From Cryptomeria japonica (lineage: Eukaryota > Streptophyta > Pinopsida > Cupressales > Cupressaceae): a stretch of DNA of 64,000 bases. The notes below the pieces were generated by a model. That model made no database searches and had not been told where the DNA came from. It saw only the letters and a program-made list of their open reading frames with translations. Shown here piece after piece: positions 45,627-56,430 of the stretch. Position 1 is the first letter of the stretch; every line of letters begins with the position of its first letter. The stretch covers positions 662,854,438 through 662,918,437 of the forward strand of contig NC_081414.1 in assembly GCF_030272615.1 (NCBI RefSeq). The letters are read 5' to 3'. Both the position numbers and the translations under genes were made by a program.

Positions 45627-48389
45627 ATGTCTATTGAAACAAGGTTCCAAGCACCAATGATGCAACAAAGTTTGACATATCAACCGACAATGCAATCACA
45701 ATTATATTGAACCCAACAACAAAGCAACATTGATCAAACTTTTTATGATGAAACAAATCTCCAAATACAAAAACTAGAGGAGAAACTAGCTCAAGAAGAG
45801 GAGATATTGGAACAAAGAGTGAAAAACATTGAGAAGAATAGATCACAAATGTCCAAAATGTTTCGAAAACTTCCAGGTCAAAATCCAAATATTGAGCCAA
45901 TTGATGTAAGGTCTCTTATCGAACGATCAGACATACCAGCTCTCCTCTCCCAAATAGAGATGATGAAACAATTTCAAGAAACGAGACAACATCAATTTCA
46001 ACATTATGTGCCTCCACAACAAGAACAAGAAGGTGTTTACTATCAATCAGATTTTCAACCAATACAACCAATGGTCCAATTTCAACAATATGTCCAACCA
46101 ACTATACAATGTCAACAAATGGTTCAACCAATGGTGGAATAACAATGTCAACAACAACAACCAAACATTCAAAAACAAAGGTTGCAGCACACACCTAGCC
46201 AAGTTTCAAACATGTCAGAACAATTGAACCAAGTCCAATATCAAAACATGACATCAAACAAAGACCAAATTCTTGCCAAACAAGTTCAAATTCCAGATAC
46301 AACTATGTCAAAACCTCGAAAGAAGGGTGGCTTTATTGCAATGCTCTTAAGGAAATTACCAAGTGAGTTTATTGAGGAAGATCAAGATAATACAACTATG
46401 CCTAGCAATGCCTCATCCCCCCACAAACAAATTGACTCTCCAGTGGCATCTATCCCTACACCTCTAGAAGTTTCCCAAGAACCTTCCATATTGTCCTCAT
46501 CAAACAATATACCCAAGGACGCAATTATCCAAGAGCTATCCATAATTGATTGCCAAGATAATCCAATTCATAATGCACATCCTTAGCTTGTTTCTGAAAT
46601 ACAAGACCCAATGCCACCATGCACTTTATTGCCATTACCTGTTTTAGAGGACCCCATTCGAAGTCCCTCTTCCTCATGTTCAAGCATTGATTCCTTGTCA
46701 GAATCCATCACAAATGTTCAAAGTGCATTTCCTTCATGCCAAAACATTGATTCCTTGTCAGAATCCTCCATGCATATCCAAAGTCCAACCCCATGTCAAG
46801 AGGATAATTTAGAGCATGAAGAAATGAGTCCTAAAGAAAATCAAGATCAAGATCCCGAAACCTTATCATCCCATCCAATTGTTGACCAGGATCTCATCTT
46901 CCCAGAAACTCATGATGATTCCCCTATTCTTGTCCATCCTATCCAAAGTCCTATTGACACTCCATTCCCCAGGCAAGATCAAGATATCCCAGTTCATCCA
47001 ATCCCAAATGATCCCCTTCCATTTCATGAAAAAAATGTCTTTTCAAATCCCATTGACATTCCAGATATCCTTTCCATCCTTTTTTATGATCCCATTGAAA
47101 GTCAAGAGAAAATCACCTTTAAAGACGATTCCAATGATCTTCCTCCTTGTCAAGATCAAACTATTCCTTTAAATCCTCCACAAGATCCATTTGTTCCTCC
47201 ATCTCCTTGTCTTAATCCAGCATATCCACTCCAAGATCATATTTCTTGTGATGATCCCATTATTCCTCCCATTCCATCTCTTGAAGAGCCTATCATTGAA
47301 CCATGTCCACTACACAATCCTAGTCCTCCTCATGATCCTAATCCCACTCATGATTCTAACGTGTCAGTGCAAGATGTTCATGAACCCTCAACATGCATAA
47401 TGGGTTCTTCCACTTTGGTCCAATCCGATCCATTTCAAGATCTCATTATTTCTCTCATATCATATCCACCTCATAATGGACTCGCATCTTCTTCCCAAAG
47501 CAAAGAGTATCCTACAAGTCAAGATATTCATAAAGGCAAAGGAGTAGATCTCCATAAGCAAGAATCTCTCCATATCAAAGAAGATCTTAAGGGTCATGTC
47601 TACACTACTCACTCTCAAGATGTTGGTATCCCTCCATCAAAATCAAAACATACACCTTCCCCATCATACCTTCCATCCATCTTAGGTCCTTATATCCCTT
47701 CATCCTCTATGCAAGGTCAGCAAAGGCACACATCCTTGAATAAATTTCATCAATCCAAAAGAACTCCATTTCATTCATATCCATCCATGCATTCCTTTCC
47801 TCCTCCAAGCAATTTGAATGCCAAGTATACAAGTCATAAGTCTAGATATCCACATGTATTCAAGGATCAACATGTCCAATATAATCGACATGTCAAAAGA
47901 AAGCAAAATATGATCTATAAAGAAAAAGAAAAATCCAAAAGGCCACAAAGGCCCACTGAGAAAAATAAAGAAAAGTCAAAATATATATGGGTTCCTAAAT
48001 CCCTTGTGCAAGCAATACACTCCAAGGAACCACAAAAGCATGAAAAATCAAAAACCATGTGGATCCCTAAGCGGCTCCTTGAAGCACAAAAGCCTAAAGA
48101 AACATCCAACTTGGCATCCAAAGTTGCTATTCCTCCATCCAAACCATCCAAGTCTATTCCTCCATCCGTTTTGGGCCCTTATGTCCCAAAATCCATAGCC
48201 TTTCCTCCATCAAAATCTCAATATCCAAAATACATCTTTCCTCCATCAGTCCATCACTCCTCAAGGTGTGTGCCAATGTTGATCTTGCCTACATTTCCAT
48301 CCACTGAAGCCCAATTCTTCCAATACCCTATCCATTATCCAATGCATATTCACCATCCTTTGATCCCTTTGGTCCAATCCTTTGCATAA
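45627..48389 (+). pseudogene. Gypsy-2 gag-position ORF (Gln/Pro/Ser-rich, 920 codons)
   Basis: One frame from ATG at 45627 (MSIETRFQAPMMQQ) to the stop at 48387, broken by a TGA near 45708 and by stops at 46140 and 46584. The N-terminal part has a short coiled coil (LQIQKLEEKLAQEEEILEQR) and a Gln-rich zone. The middle is Pro/Ser/His/Asp-rich with repeated SIDSLSES and QDHI/HDPN-type units. The C-terminal part is basic (KEKEKSKRPQRPTEKNKEKS). I see no capsid domain or zinc knuckle. By position it may replace gag, with the basic tail perhaps binding RNA. A partial copy lies at 1-311, so the gene belongs to a repeated family. Confidence 0.75.
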
Positions 48390-50600
48390 ATCCTTGCCTT
48401 AGTTTCATCTCATTTTCCATGTCCTTATCCTACCAACGTCTTTGAGCATACTTTTAAAGGTCATGGTCCATTTTTTTTCAAGGCTACTACCCAAACAAAA
48501 AAGATGCTTGAGTCCTTCTTCGATCCCCTATCATGTGTCCATCTTCTATTGAAAAGGTCAAAATACAAAATAAAATAAAATCAAAAGCTCAAAAATACAA
48601 AAAAAAAAAAAGTGAAAAGAAAAAACAAAAGAAAGAAAAAAGTAAAGCAAAAATAATTCGCCCTCTGGTGAAAACCTGGCAAACAGGTGCCTTGGGCAAG
48701 TACCATGATGAAAACCTGGCAAATAGGCGTCATGCGTAATCTATGAACTTCTTGCACACCACACTTGGGGGCAGGTTTCCTCCTTCATATCCTTTTGTCC
48801 TTCATCGTTCCATTATCCTATCGAACCCCTATCATTACCATTCATATCCTATTGTCCCTCATCTCCATTTCCTTTTTCCACATTTGATCTTGACAAGGCT
48901 GACGATCATCATGAGCATCATGTATCTTGTTTGTAGCTTTCAGTCTATCATAGCTTTTGGTCATTTATCCATTTTCTTATTACATCCTTCATCCATATTC
49001 CCTAGCTTATTGCAACTTTCTGCCACTATCCCTTAGCCTATCCCAACCTTCGGTCCATGTCCCTTTTCCATTCTTGGTCTTGCTTATCCTATCCATATCT
49101 TATCACTATCCATACACTCTTTCTATCCCTTGATCTTGATCTGACATAAGGACGCAAAATGCAAAACATAGTTTCAAAAGCCTCTTGACATGTCCCTCAT
49201 GCCATGTTCCTGCTTTACATTGTCATATCTAGTCTCTTGTCCCATCATGCCATAGCCCTTGAAAATTGCATCCGCATTGTCTCCATAATCAATGGCCTTT
49301 GTCTTCCCTCTATCCACCAACATATTCAAGAAAGCCTATTTATCCATTTGTCATATTCCTTGCTTTGCTAGACACTCGGGGCAAAATTTGAAATAAAAAT
49401 AAAAATTTAAAAATGTCTTGAAAAAAATCTCAAAAACATTTAAAATGTCCTGAAAAAATCTCAAAAACATTTAAAAATGTCCTGAAAAAATCTTCAAAAA
49501 AATCGAATAATGTCCTGAAAAAATATCTAAAAGAAAAAAAAACTGAAAAATGAAAATCCCTAAAAATCATAAAAAGTCCTGAAAAAATGAACACAAAAAC
49601 ATTTCAAAACATTAAAATCCAAAAACAAGCATTTTGTCAATAAAGGATCCCCTTTGTGCATAGACAGATCACTGAGCATACATCCAATGACACGCAATCC
49701 AACATTGCGCTTTTAATGATATCACGCTTAAACAGATGAACTTTTTCATTCAAACCAGACATTCAAACTGATCAAAATTGTCTTATCAATCAAACGTTAC
49801 CCTCAAAATCATTTGTCCTTGGCACACTATCATGGGTCTTATACAGGGTGTGGTATACTCGAAACCAGACTGTGTCCTGTCTTAGACGGGGTACCACATT
49901 CCCTGAAACCAGACAGCATGATCGGCCTATCAATGCTTTCAACTTTTGACAATGAAGATCAAGATGTTTGTTTGATTTGTTGGAATTTGTGCATCTTATC
50001 TTTTTATTGATTTATCTTTGGCTTTGGTCATGTTCCTATGTTGCTTGATGATGTCACTGAGTGATTTAGAGTGACCAGGATGGATCATGGTCCTTTTCTT
50101 TTTGATTGTGATTGTTGTTTATGATGTGTCTGTCTTTTGCACAAAGGGTTGCATTTCAGCTCTGGCCTTCAATGCCATGATGCTACGCATCCATTTTTCT
50201 ATATAAAAAGAAAGGTTCTCACCTACAAAGTGCATTACTGAAAGCAAGTTTTCTTCATCTTTAATTGTCTGCCGTTTCATTTTCTTCTTACTAACATTTC
50301 TTTCGTCAGTTCGGATAGTCAGTTCAGTCTAGTGCTCTAATTTCCCCGCACATACATGCTGCATCCTGCATCCATTTGGTTAGTACATTTGCATTGCATT
50401 AAGCATCATATCAAGCATTTGATCCATTTCATATTCTAAATGCATAAAAAACACATAAACAAAAAAACATATCCATACATATTCCACAATGGTACATAAA
50501 TAGTGCATAAGCCATCCATACATGGAAAATCACATAAGTCATTTGCATCTCATCATATCGATGCATATCATATCATCTGTCACAATAATATCAGAGTACA
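48390..50600 (+). other. Gypsy-2 untranslated middle region
   Basis: A GTGAAAACCTGGCAAACAGG block at 48665-48740 matches gypsy-1 after pol. A roughly 30-bp tandem repeat with core GTCCTGAAAAAATCTC spans about 49410-49590. A pair of GAAACCAGAC repeats lies at about 49861-49915. No coding frame is supported. This is where pol would be expected in an autonomous relative. Confidence 0.6.
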
Positions 50601-50639
50601 AAATCGGATTGTCTGTCCTAAGTATGGCCCGCAGGCTGA

Positions 50640-52487
50640 CTACAAAATGTCAAACTACATAATGTCTACTGTCTGTCTAAGGAGCACATGCCTCTGTCAC
50701 TGGGTGCTCCCTCGGTCCTCCTCATCCTTGCAAGGTCTTGCAGATGATGTCCCCCCTGGTCCTGGCTATGGTGGTCTCATAGGTCCACTCACCCCCATGC
50801 TGCTCAACGACCTCCAAGAGCATGCCCTGCTCTCTGTCCTCGATCGTGCCCGATATGAAGGTGCTCTCTGCTCTGGTGGAACTGCACTCTCATATAGTGT
50901 CCTCCAATGGCGTATATCCTCTCCGGTCTCTACCAACATTTTTCCTAGCTCCCGTACACTGGCATCTCAGATCGACCCAATATACTCAGTGACTCTTTGT
51001 CCTTCTCGCTGTGCCTGCGTTACTGCTGTGTCTCGAGCCGCTGTGAGTCTGGCTATCTCTCCCTCTAAAGTCACAATGTGATCCTGCTGACTCGCTATGG
51101 TAGCCCTGAATATCTCCATCTCCTCTATCCTAGTTGTCTCTGGCTCTATGGGTATGTCCTGTAATGCCTCCTGCTCCCCATCCTCATCTCCGTCCTCGTC
51201 CCCACCATCCTCGTCTCTGTCCTCATCATCCCCATCATCCTCATCCTCGTCTCCGTCCTCGTCATCCCCCTCATCCTTGTCCCTACCCTCATCCTCCTCA
51301 TCCTCATCATCTCCCTCCTCCTCTCCTGTGAGTGGGAATTCCTCCTGTCTCCTCAGCACTAGAATATCCGGATCTGTCATCCCGGCGTCCACCACATCTG
51401 ATCTCCAATCCCACTATCTTTGTTGTAGCTATGAGAAGTCTGCATATGCTGTGTGTGGCTAAATCATACTCCCCCACTGACTCGTCTCTCTGTGAGATCG
51501 GGCAAAGTGCGCAGTCCTCTTAGGTACATCCTGCCTCTCTCCAAACTATCATCTGACTCTCTCTGGCAGGTACAACTCAATTACTCTCTGACGATTCACT
51601 GGTCGCCCAATCAAGTACCTCTCCTGTCTACAATACGGTAACTCCTCACTGTCATCTGACTATCTCGGGCAATCACGATATGGCCTCCATATGAACTCTC
51701 TCAGTCGGTCTAGCTCATGTCACCAGTATAGTATATATCCAAAAGGACCCTGTCTCAGTGCTCCCCCATAATAGTACACATATGGTCGGTGTGGTACTAC
51801 CTATCTATCTGTAATCGGTCGACATATGGCTATGTGCTCAAATGCCCATACCTGCAGCAATGTGACTCCACAGCTCAAAGTCTGCACTCCCTGATATGCT
51901 ATCTGATGCAGCTGAAAATAGAGCATAGCCAGTACACATGGTCCCCATACATACACCGTCCCCTCTGTCACCATCCGCTCCAGCACTCTTCCCCATCCAA
52001 TAGGAAATCCATGTCCTCATCTGTCTCCTGCTAGTAGACATGCTACCACCACGACTATCACCACATATCGTCGATCATACTCTGATGCCATAGTCTCCTA
52101 GCCAATCTCCCTCTTGACAATATCCAGATCATCTGCATCGCACTCAAACAATCTGCACAATGCGTCTCTCCCTGTCACTGGGTCATACTCTATCATCTCT
52201 CCATGAATCGGAATGCGGAGGATACGCCATACATCCTCCAGTGTCACTGTCGCCTCTCCAATCGCCAAATGGAATGAGGAAGTCTCTGAATGCCATCGCT
52301 CTGCCAATGCGGTAAGTAGTCTTGTGTTTGCCCTAATCTCGAGCATGAATGTGACATAGTATATCCCAAGTCCTGCTAAGGTATCTCTCTCTATGCTCCT
52401 GAGTCTATGTCGTAGCATGAAGCAATCTGGTCTGTTTTCCCGTGTGATCAACGGATACTGTCGCCTCTGCATCACAAATTGGGACAC
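50640..52487 (-). pseudogene. Gypsy-2 antisense plant mobile domain (PMD/MAIN-like) gene
   Basis: The N-terminal part at 52487-52098 carries LTALAERWHSETSSFHLAIG and EATVTLEDVWRILRIPIHG, the PMD signature. It continues after a frame change with VYVWGPCVLAMLYFQLHQIA and GVTLLQVWAFEHIAICRP (51986-51801), then RPYRDCPR and RYLIGRPVN in broken frames. The C-terminal part has a Glu/Asp-rich run (51395-51150) and a coiled coil (REGQRVTEY; 51090-50967). It aligns with the gypsy-1 PMD gene over its length, so the gene has been kept in both elements in the same antisense position. Several stops and shifts make it non-functional in this copy. Confidence 0.85.
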
Positions 52488-52649
52488 ATTTTGTTAGTAT
52501 TAGGGTTTTCTCATAAAGGTTGCATTTCCTCATTTTAATGTCTAATCAGGGTGTTTTTCTTCTAAATCTGACCTATCCTATCCTTGTCCCCCCTTTCCGG
52601 ATCATTTGCATGTCATTTTGACCAAAATTAGGGTTTACATTACACACTT

Positions 52650-52770
52650 GCGCCTGTGTAAGGTAACCTGCGCTTGTGTCAGGTAACCTGCGCCTGTGTC
52701 TCCCTACACAAGCACAGAAGACCCCACACAAGCGCAGGATTCACCCTACACAAGCGTAAGAGTCCTTTTC
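52650..52770. repeat. Gypsy-2 motif array upstream of the antisense PMD gene
   Basis: Three copies of TGCGC(C/T)TGTGT on the plus strand (52651-52705) are followed by three in inverted orientation (ACACAAGCGCAG type, 52715-52765). The inverted set reads the same way relative to PMD as the array at 43640-43790 does relative to the gag-position ORF. The two sets face each other and could pair. Confidence 0.8.
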
Positions 52771-53354
52771 GGCATCCCCTGTAGGCCCTGCAATGTCCCG
52801 CAAGCAATTAAAATTCATGAAATTGAAAACATGGGTATTTGAGATCCATACCACTACTCCTGCATCATCTGGTCATCTGAATGTGTGTACATGTTCCTCG
52901 AGGTGATCCACCATCAGAATGTTCACCATCTCTCTGCAAGTGTTCTTGTCCAGAGCAACAAATCCTCCTGTTTGTCTAGTGCAAGTGAGCCAATTTTCAC
53001 TCTCTTGGCCTCATTTATAGATCTTTGTCAGTGCATAGATGGACGTGCACCCTCTCCATCTTATGTTGGTCGCGGTCTTTTGCATCTTCAATTGCTTGTC
53101 CTTCATGCATCCGATCTCCAATTGTCAGTCCGTTCAATCCTATCATTCTTATCGATCAATTGGCCTCTTTTCTAGACATTTCCAGCCAATTCCTCGAGGG
53201 GGCATGCATATGTCATTATTATTGTTTGGGGCATTTTCATATGTCATTATTATTATCTGGGGCATTTTCATATGTCATTGTCATTGTCTGGGGCATTTTC
53301 ATTAAGTTCTTTGAAACAACGCTTAAAATCGCATTGTCTCAAAGAGGGGCAAAA
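52771..53354 (+). promoter_or_regulatory. Gypsy-2 3' untranslated region, hairpin and polypurine tract
   Basis: GAGGGGGCAT at about 53196-53205 is a first purine tract. A 33-bp unit ending GGGGCATTTTCAT is repeated three times at 53212-53303. The hairpin at 53307-53346 has the same stem as gypsy-1 but a TTAAAATC loop. AAAGAGGGGCAAAA (53341-53354) abuts the LTR. Confidence 0.85.
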
Positions 53355-54891
53355 TGTAGACACCTAAAAATGGTCAACGCTTGCGAAGTCATACTTTAAC
53401 ATTTACACATTGCCTCATTTTAGTTTGTGCATCGCATTAACATTTCTCCTATGATTCGTACTTGGTTTTTATCATTTGCGAGCATCGAGTCATTCTTCTA
53501 CATTCTTCATTTATCTTGCTCTCGAATTTGGTCTTGTCGACAATACTATCCAATCATGGTTATCCTGTCGCATCAATGTGTGTACTCATTTGTCATCATT
53601 TTGGACATCGTCAATCCTAATTAGGGTTTTGTCCTCCTGTCAATCTTGCGATCAATTTGTCATCGATCGTTGTCCTCTTATCAATCTTGTCTATTTATCA
53701 TCAATCCTTATCATTTTCAATCTTGTCGTTTTAATGATCGATTTGTCATCGGTCGTTGTCATGTTCGATCTTGACATTTTGCGATCGATTTGTCATTGAT
53801 CATGGTCATTTTCAATATTTTCATCAATTCTTGTCCTCTTGTTCGATCTTGTCATTTTGCGATCGATTTGTCATTGATCGTTGTTTGTCTCAATTATGTC
53901 AATTTGGATCAATTAGTCATTGTTCCTCGTCAATTGGCGCATTTATCAATCAAATCATTTATCACATTGGTCATTTATCAATTCAAAATCATGATCGATA
54001 TCAATTATCTTCAATCAAGACCTAATTGTCATTCTCGCATTGCTAATTCGTCTTTTAGGGTTTTATGATTTAATCATTTAACCTTGTGTGTCATTTCTTC
54101 CTTTAGGATTAATAAATTATTTATTTATCCTAAGTCTTCTCATTACAATTAAATGTTCATTTAATTGGCTAATTATTCCTCTTTGTGAATTAATTACTAA
54201 ATGACAAATTATTAATTAATTTACCTAATTTCTAATTTCTATCAATTTCTTAGTTCCTAAATTCCTCATTCTCTAATTTCTTAATTTTTCTAATTCCTAA
54301 TTTCAATTTCCTCCTATTTCTCTCCTAAATTCATGGAAATGACATGTCAATTTGTCATAATTGACAATCAATCAATTTTGACATAGAAGTTGTCATAATT
54401 TGTCATAAATTATCAATCAACAAATTTTGCATAGAAAGTGCATAATTTGTCATAATTTGTCATAATTGACATAATTGATTTGCAATTTCCATTTGAATTG
54501 AATCATGCTAATCTTGTCATCTCTCCAATTCTTCTATAAATTGGATGATCTTCATCAATCAAAGCTAATTGGTAATCAGATTATCGAATTTCTAGTCAAT
54601 CATATTTCGAGTACTCTTGATCAAAAATCTTGTCTACTTGCTTTCAATTATGTGTGTGCACTTGTAGGTGAGATCCACAACCAAACCATTTGAAGAGGAA
54701 AGAAGAACAATGGAGCCGCATGAAGGAGCATTCAAATCACACCTTTGGTTTGCATAATCTTTAGTTTTGAATGCTTTTATTTCGTGTCTCTATTGAGTGT
54801 TGTTTAGGATAGATCATTGCAATGAATGCTTTTGTGATTGAGCTATTACATTTATCTTGTCTTGTGATGATTTCCTATTTCCTAACGTACA
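53355..54891 (+). repeat. Gypsy-2 3' LTR (1537 bp)
   Basis: Equal in length and collinear with the 5' LTR, with about 36 substitutions. Followed by target duplication ctgct. Confidence 0.95.
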
Positions 54892-54896
54892 CTGCT

Positions 54897-55541
54897 CAAA
54901 ATAGCATCTTCATATGTTGGATTTAGTACCGATTCAGTTCTGATATACCTTCACAAAACCTTTCTTCACCTTAAATGATGACTATGTGTATAGCTCTTCT
55001 TATTCTTGCATATACCTTCTTATAATTCTTTTTCCCAATTGCCTATCGATCTTACAAATAAGATCTTACATATATACCATAACCTAAGACCAATTTTAGT
55101 AGGTCAGCTCTAAAAGATAATAAAATCAATTTACAAGTAAATCAATAACTGATGAAATATCCAATTCAATATGTCGGGTTAATGCATTTACAATAACAAA
55201 AAAATCATCTCCAAAGCATGTCGTGCTGATCTGGAATAGATAAGCCCGTTGGTGCATAACTTGGACCTATTTGTTGGTAACATCAAATATGCAAATACGA
55301 ATATACCAATGAACAATTCTCCAAGACAAAGTGTCCAAACAATTTCTTTGACATAACCAGATTTTTTCCATATCATTCCAAGTGCCGGTGAACAATATAT
55401 CCTGTCGGTGCACCAGATATCGGTGACTGTGCATAAAGTCACTTGTTTGTTGGTGAACATAGCCATTTCTCCAAAGTTCCAAAGTTGATAAGTGTTGATA
55501 GGTGTTGACATCAATGACAAAACCATACCAAAATACCAACA
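54897..55541 (-). repeat. Copia D 3' LTR, proximal piece
   Basis: Matches 60137-60705 of the D 5' LTR, with visible divergence and small gaps. It ends ATACCAACA, directly against the polypurine tract at 55542. Confidence 0.85.
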
Positions 55542-55966
55542 ATCTCCCCCTTTGGAATTGATGGCAACACAAGATGGAAAAACCATCAAAGTGCCAAAAC
55601 AGAAATGCCAATTACCAAAATCCAACAATCTCTTAAAAGAGATCATAACCAGAAATTAAAATTCAGATACAGAGAGTAATCAGTCTCTCCCAAACTAACA
55701 ATCTCTCTCCTTGATTTTTTCCATATCAATCTCTCCCCCTTTGACATCAAATGCCAAAGCCAATACAAAAGCCAGGTTCAAATACAAAATACAAACCAAT
55801 TCAGTATGCCAACTACTCCCCTTGAGAAGTAGCTCTCCTCATCAAAGCCAAAATAAAAGATTTCTCTGTTAGTTCTGTCGGTTGATGACAAACATCAACT
55901 GTCTAAGTCTCTACTAGAGGGGGTATATCAACATAAACCAGTTTTACTTCTTTTGCAATCTGCAAT
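55542..55966 (-). promoter_or_regulatory. Copia D 3' untranslated region with two polypurine tracts
   Basis: Minus-strand CCAAAGGGGGAGAT lies at 55542-55555, and a second TCAAAGGGGGAGAGA at about 55732-55746. This again is the Sirevirus-like multiple-PPT layout. No frame is supported. Confidence 0.75.
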
Positions 55967-56400
55967 CTACTCTTTAGGATTCACATAAACCAGTTTTACT
56001 TCTTTTGCTTCAACATTATCTTTCTGAAAATTCAATTTGATAGAAACATGTTTAGTTTTAGAATGTAGTATCGGATTTTTAGATATATCAATTTCTGTAG
56101 TGTTATCACAATAGATAGTTATAGGTTCCTTGCATTTTACCTTTATTTCCTTCAACATTTTCTTAAGCCATAATACCTGTGTATAGTTAGTTGCTGCTGC
56201 AACATATTCTGATTCTATTGTTGATAAAGATGTGCAACTTTGTTTCTTACTCAACCAAGAAATTAATCTACTTCCAAGAAAGAATGCTCCACCGGTGGTG
56301 CTTTTTTGTCATCCACATCTCCTTCCCAATTTGCATCTGTGTATGCACATAATTCAAAGTTTTCATCTCTAGGATACCATAAACCAAGATTTGTAGTGCC
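55967..56400 (-). pseudogene. Copia D RNase H
   Basis: The C-terminal part at 56254-55967 has KKQSCTSLSTIESEYVAA, IYCDNTTEIDISKNP and HSKTKHVSIK, the RNase H core of copia. The N-terminal part, with a YTDANWEGD-type motif, lies at about 56385-56260 in another frame, so there is one frameshift. It would degrade the RNA strand during cDNA synthesis. Confidence 0.8.
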
Positions 56401-56430
56401 TTGTAAGTATCGAAAAATCTTTTTTACTAT

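Larger units (their letters stand above)
41999..54891 (+). mobile_element. Gypsy-2: pol-less Ty3/gypsy element with gag-like ORF and antisense PMD gene
   Basis: Both LTRs are 1537 bp, with a perfect 5-bp target duplication ctgct at 41994-41998 and 54892-54896. It shares TGTAGACACCTAAAA termini, the polypurine tract and the pre-PPT hairpin with gypsy-1. It has no protease, RT, RNase H or integrase. Between the leader and the untranslated middle lies only a long gag-position ORF, followed by an antisense PMD gene. The LTRs differ at about 36 positions by hand count (2.3%). It is best read as a non-autonomous element depending on a gypsy-1-like helper. Confidence 0.9.

Noticed and set aside
46611-48389. 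592-codon Pro/Ser-rich frame as an extensin or other cell-wall protein
   Set aside because: There is no SPPPP repeat or signal peptide. It lies between the LTRs in the gag position of gypsy-2, in frame with upstream pieces, and a partial copy occurs at 1-311.
51097-51462. Plus-strand Ser/Pro-rich frames across the 51.1-51.4 kb repeat
   Set aside because: These are the complement of the Glu/Asp-rich tail of the antisense PMD gene. The low complexity keeps all frames open.
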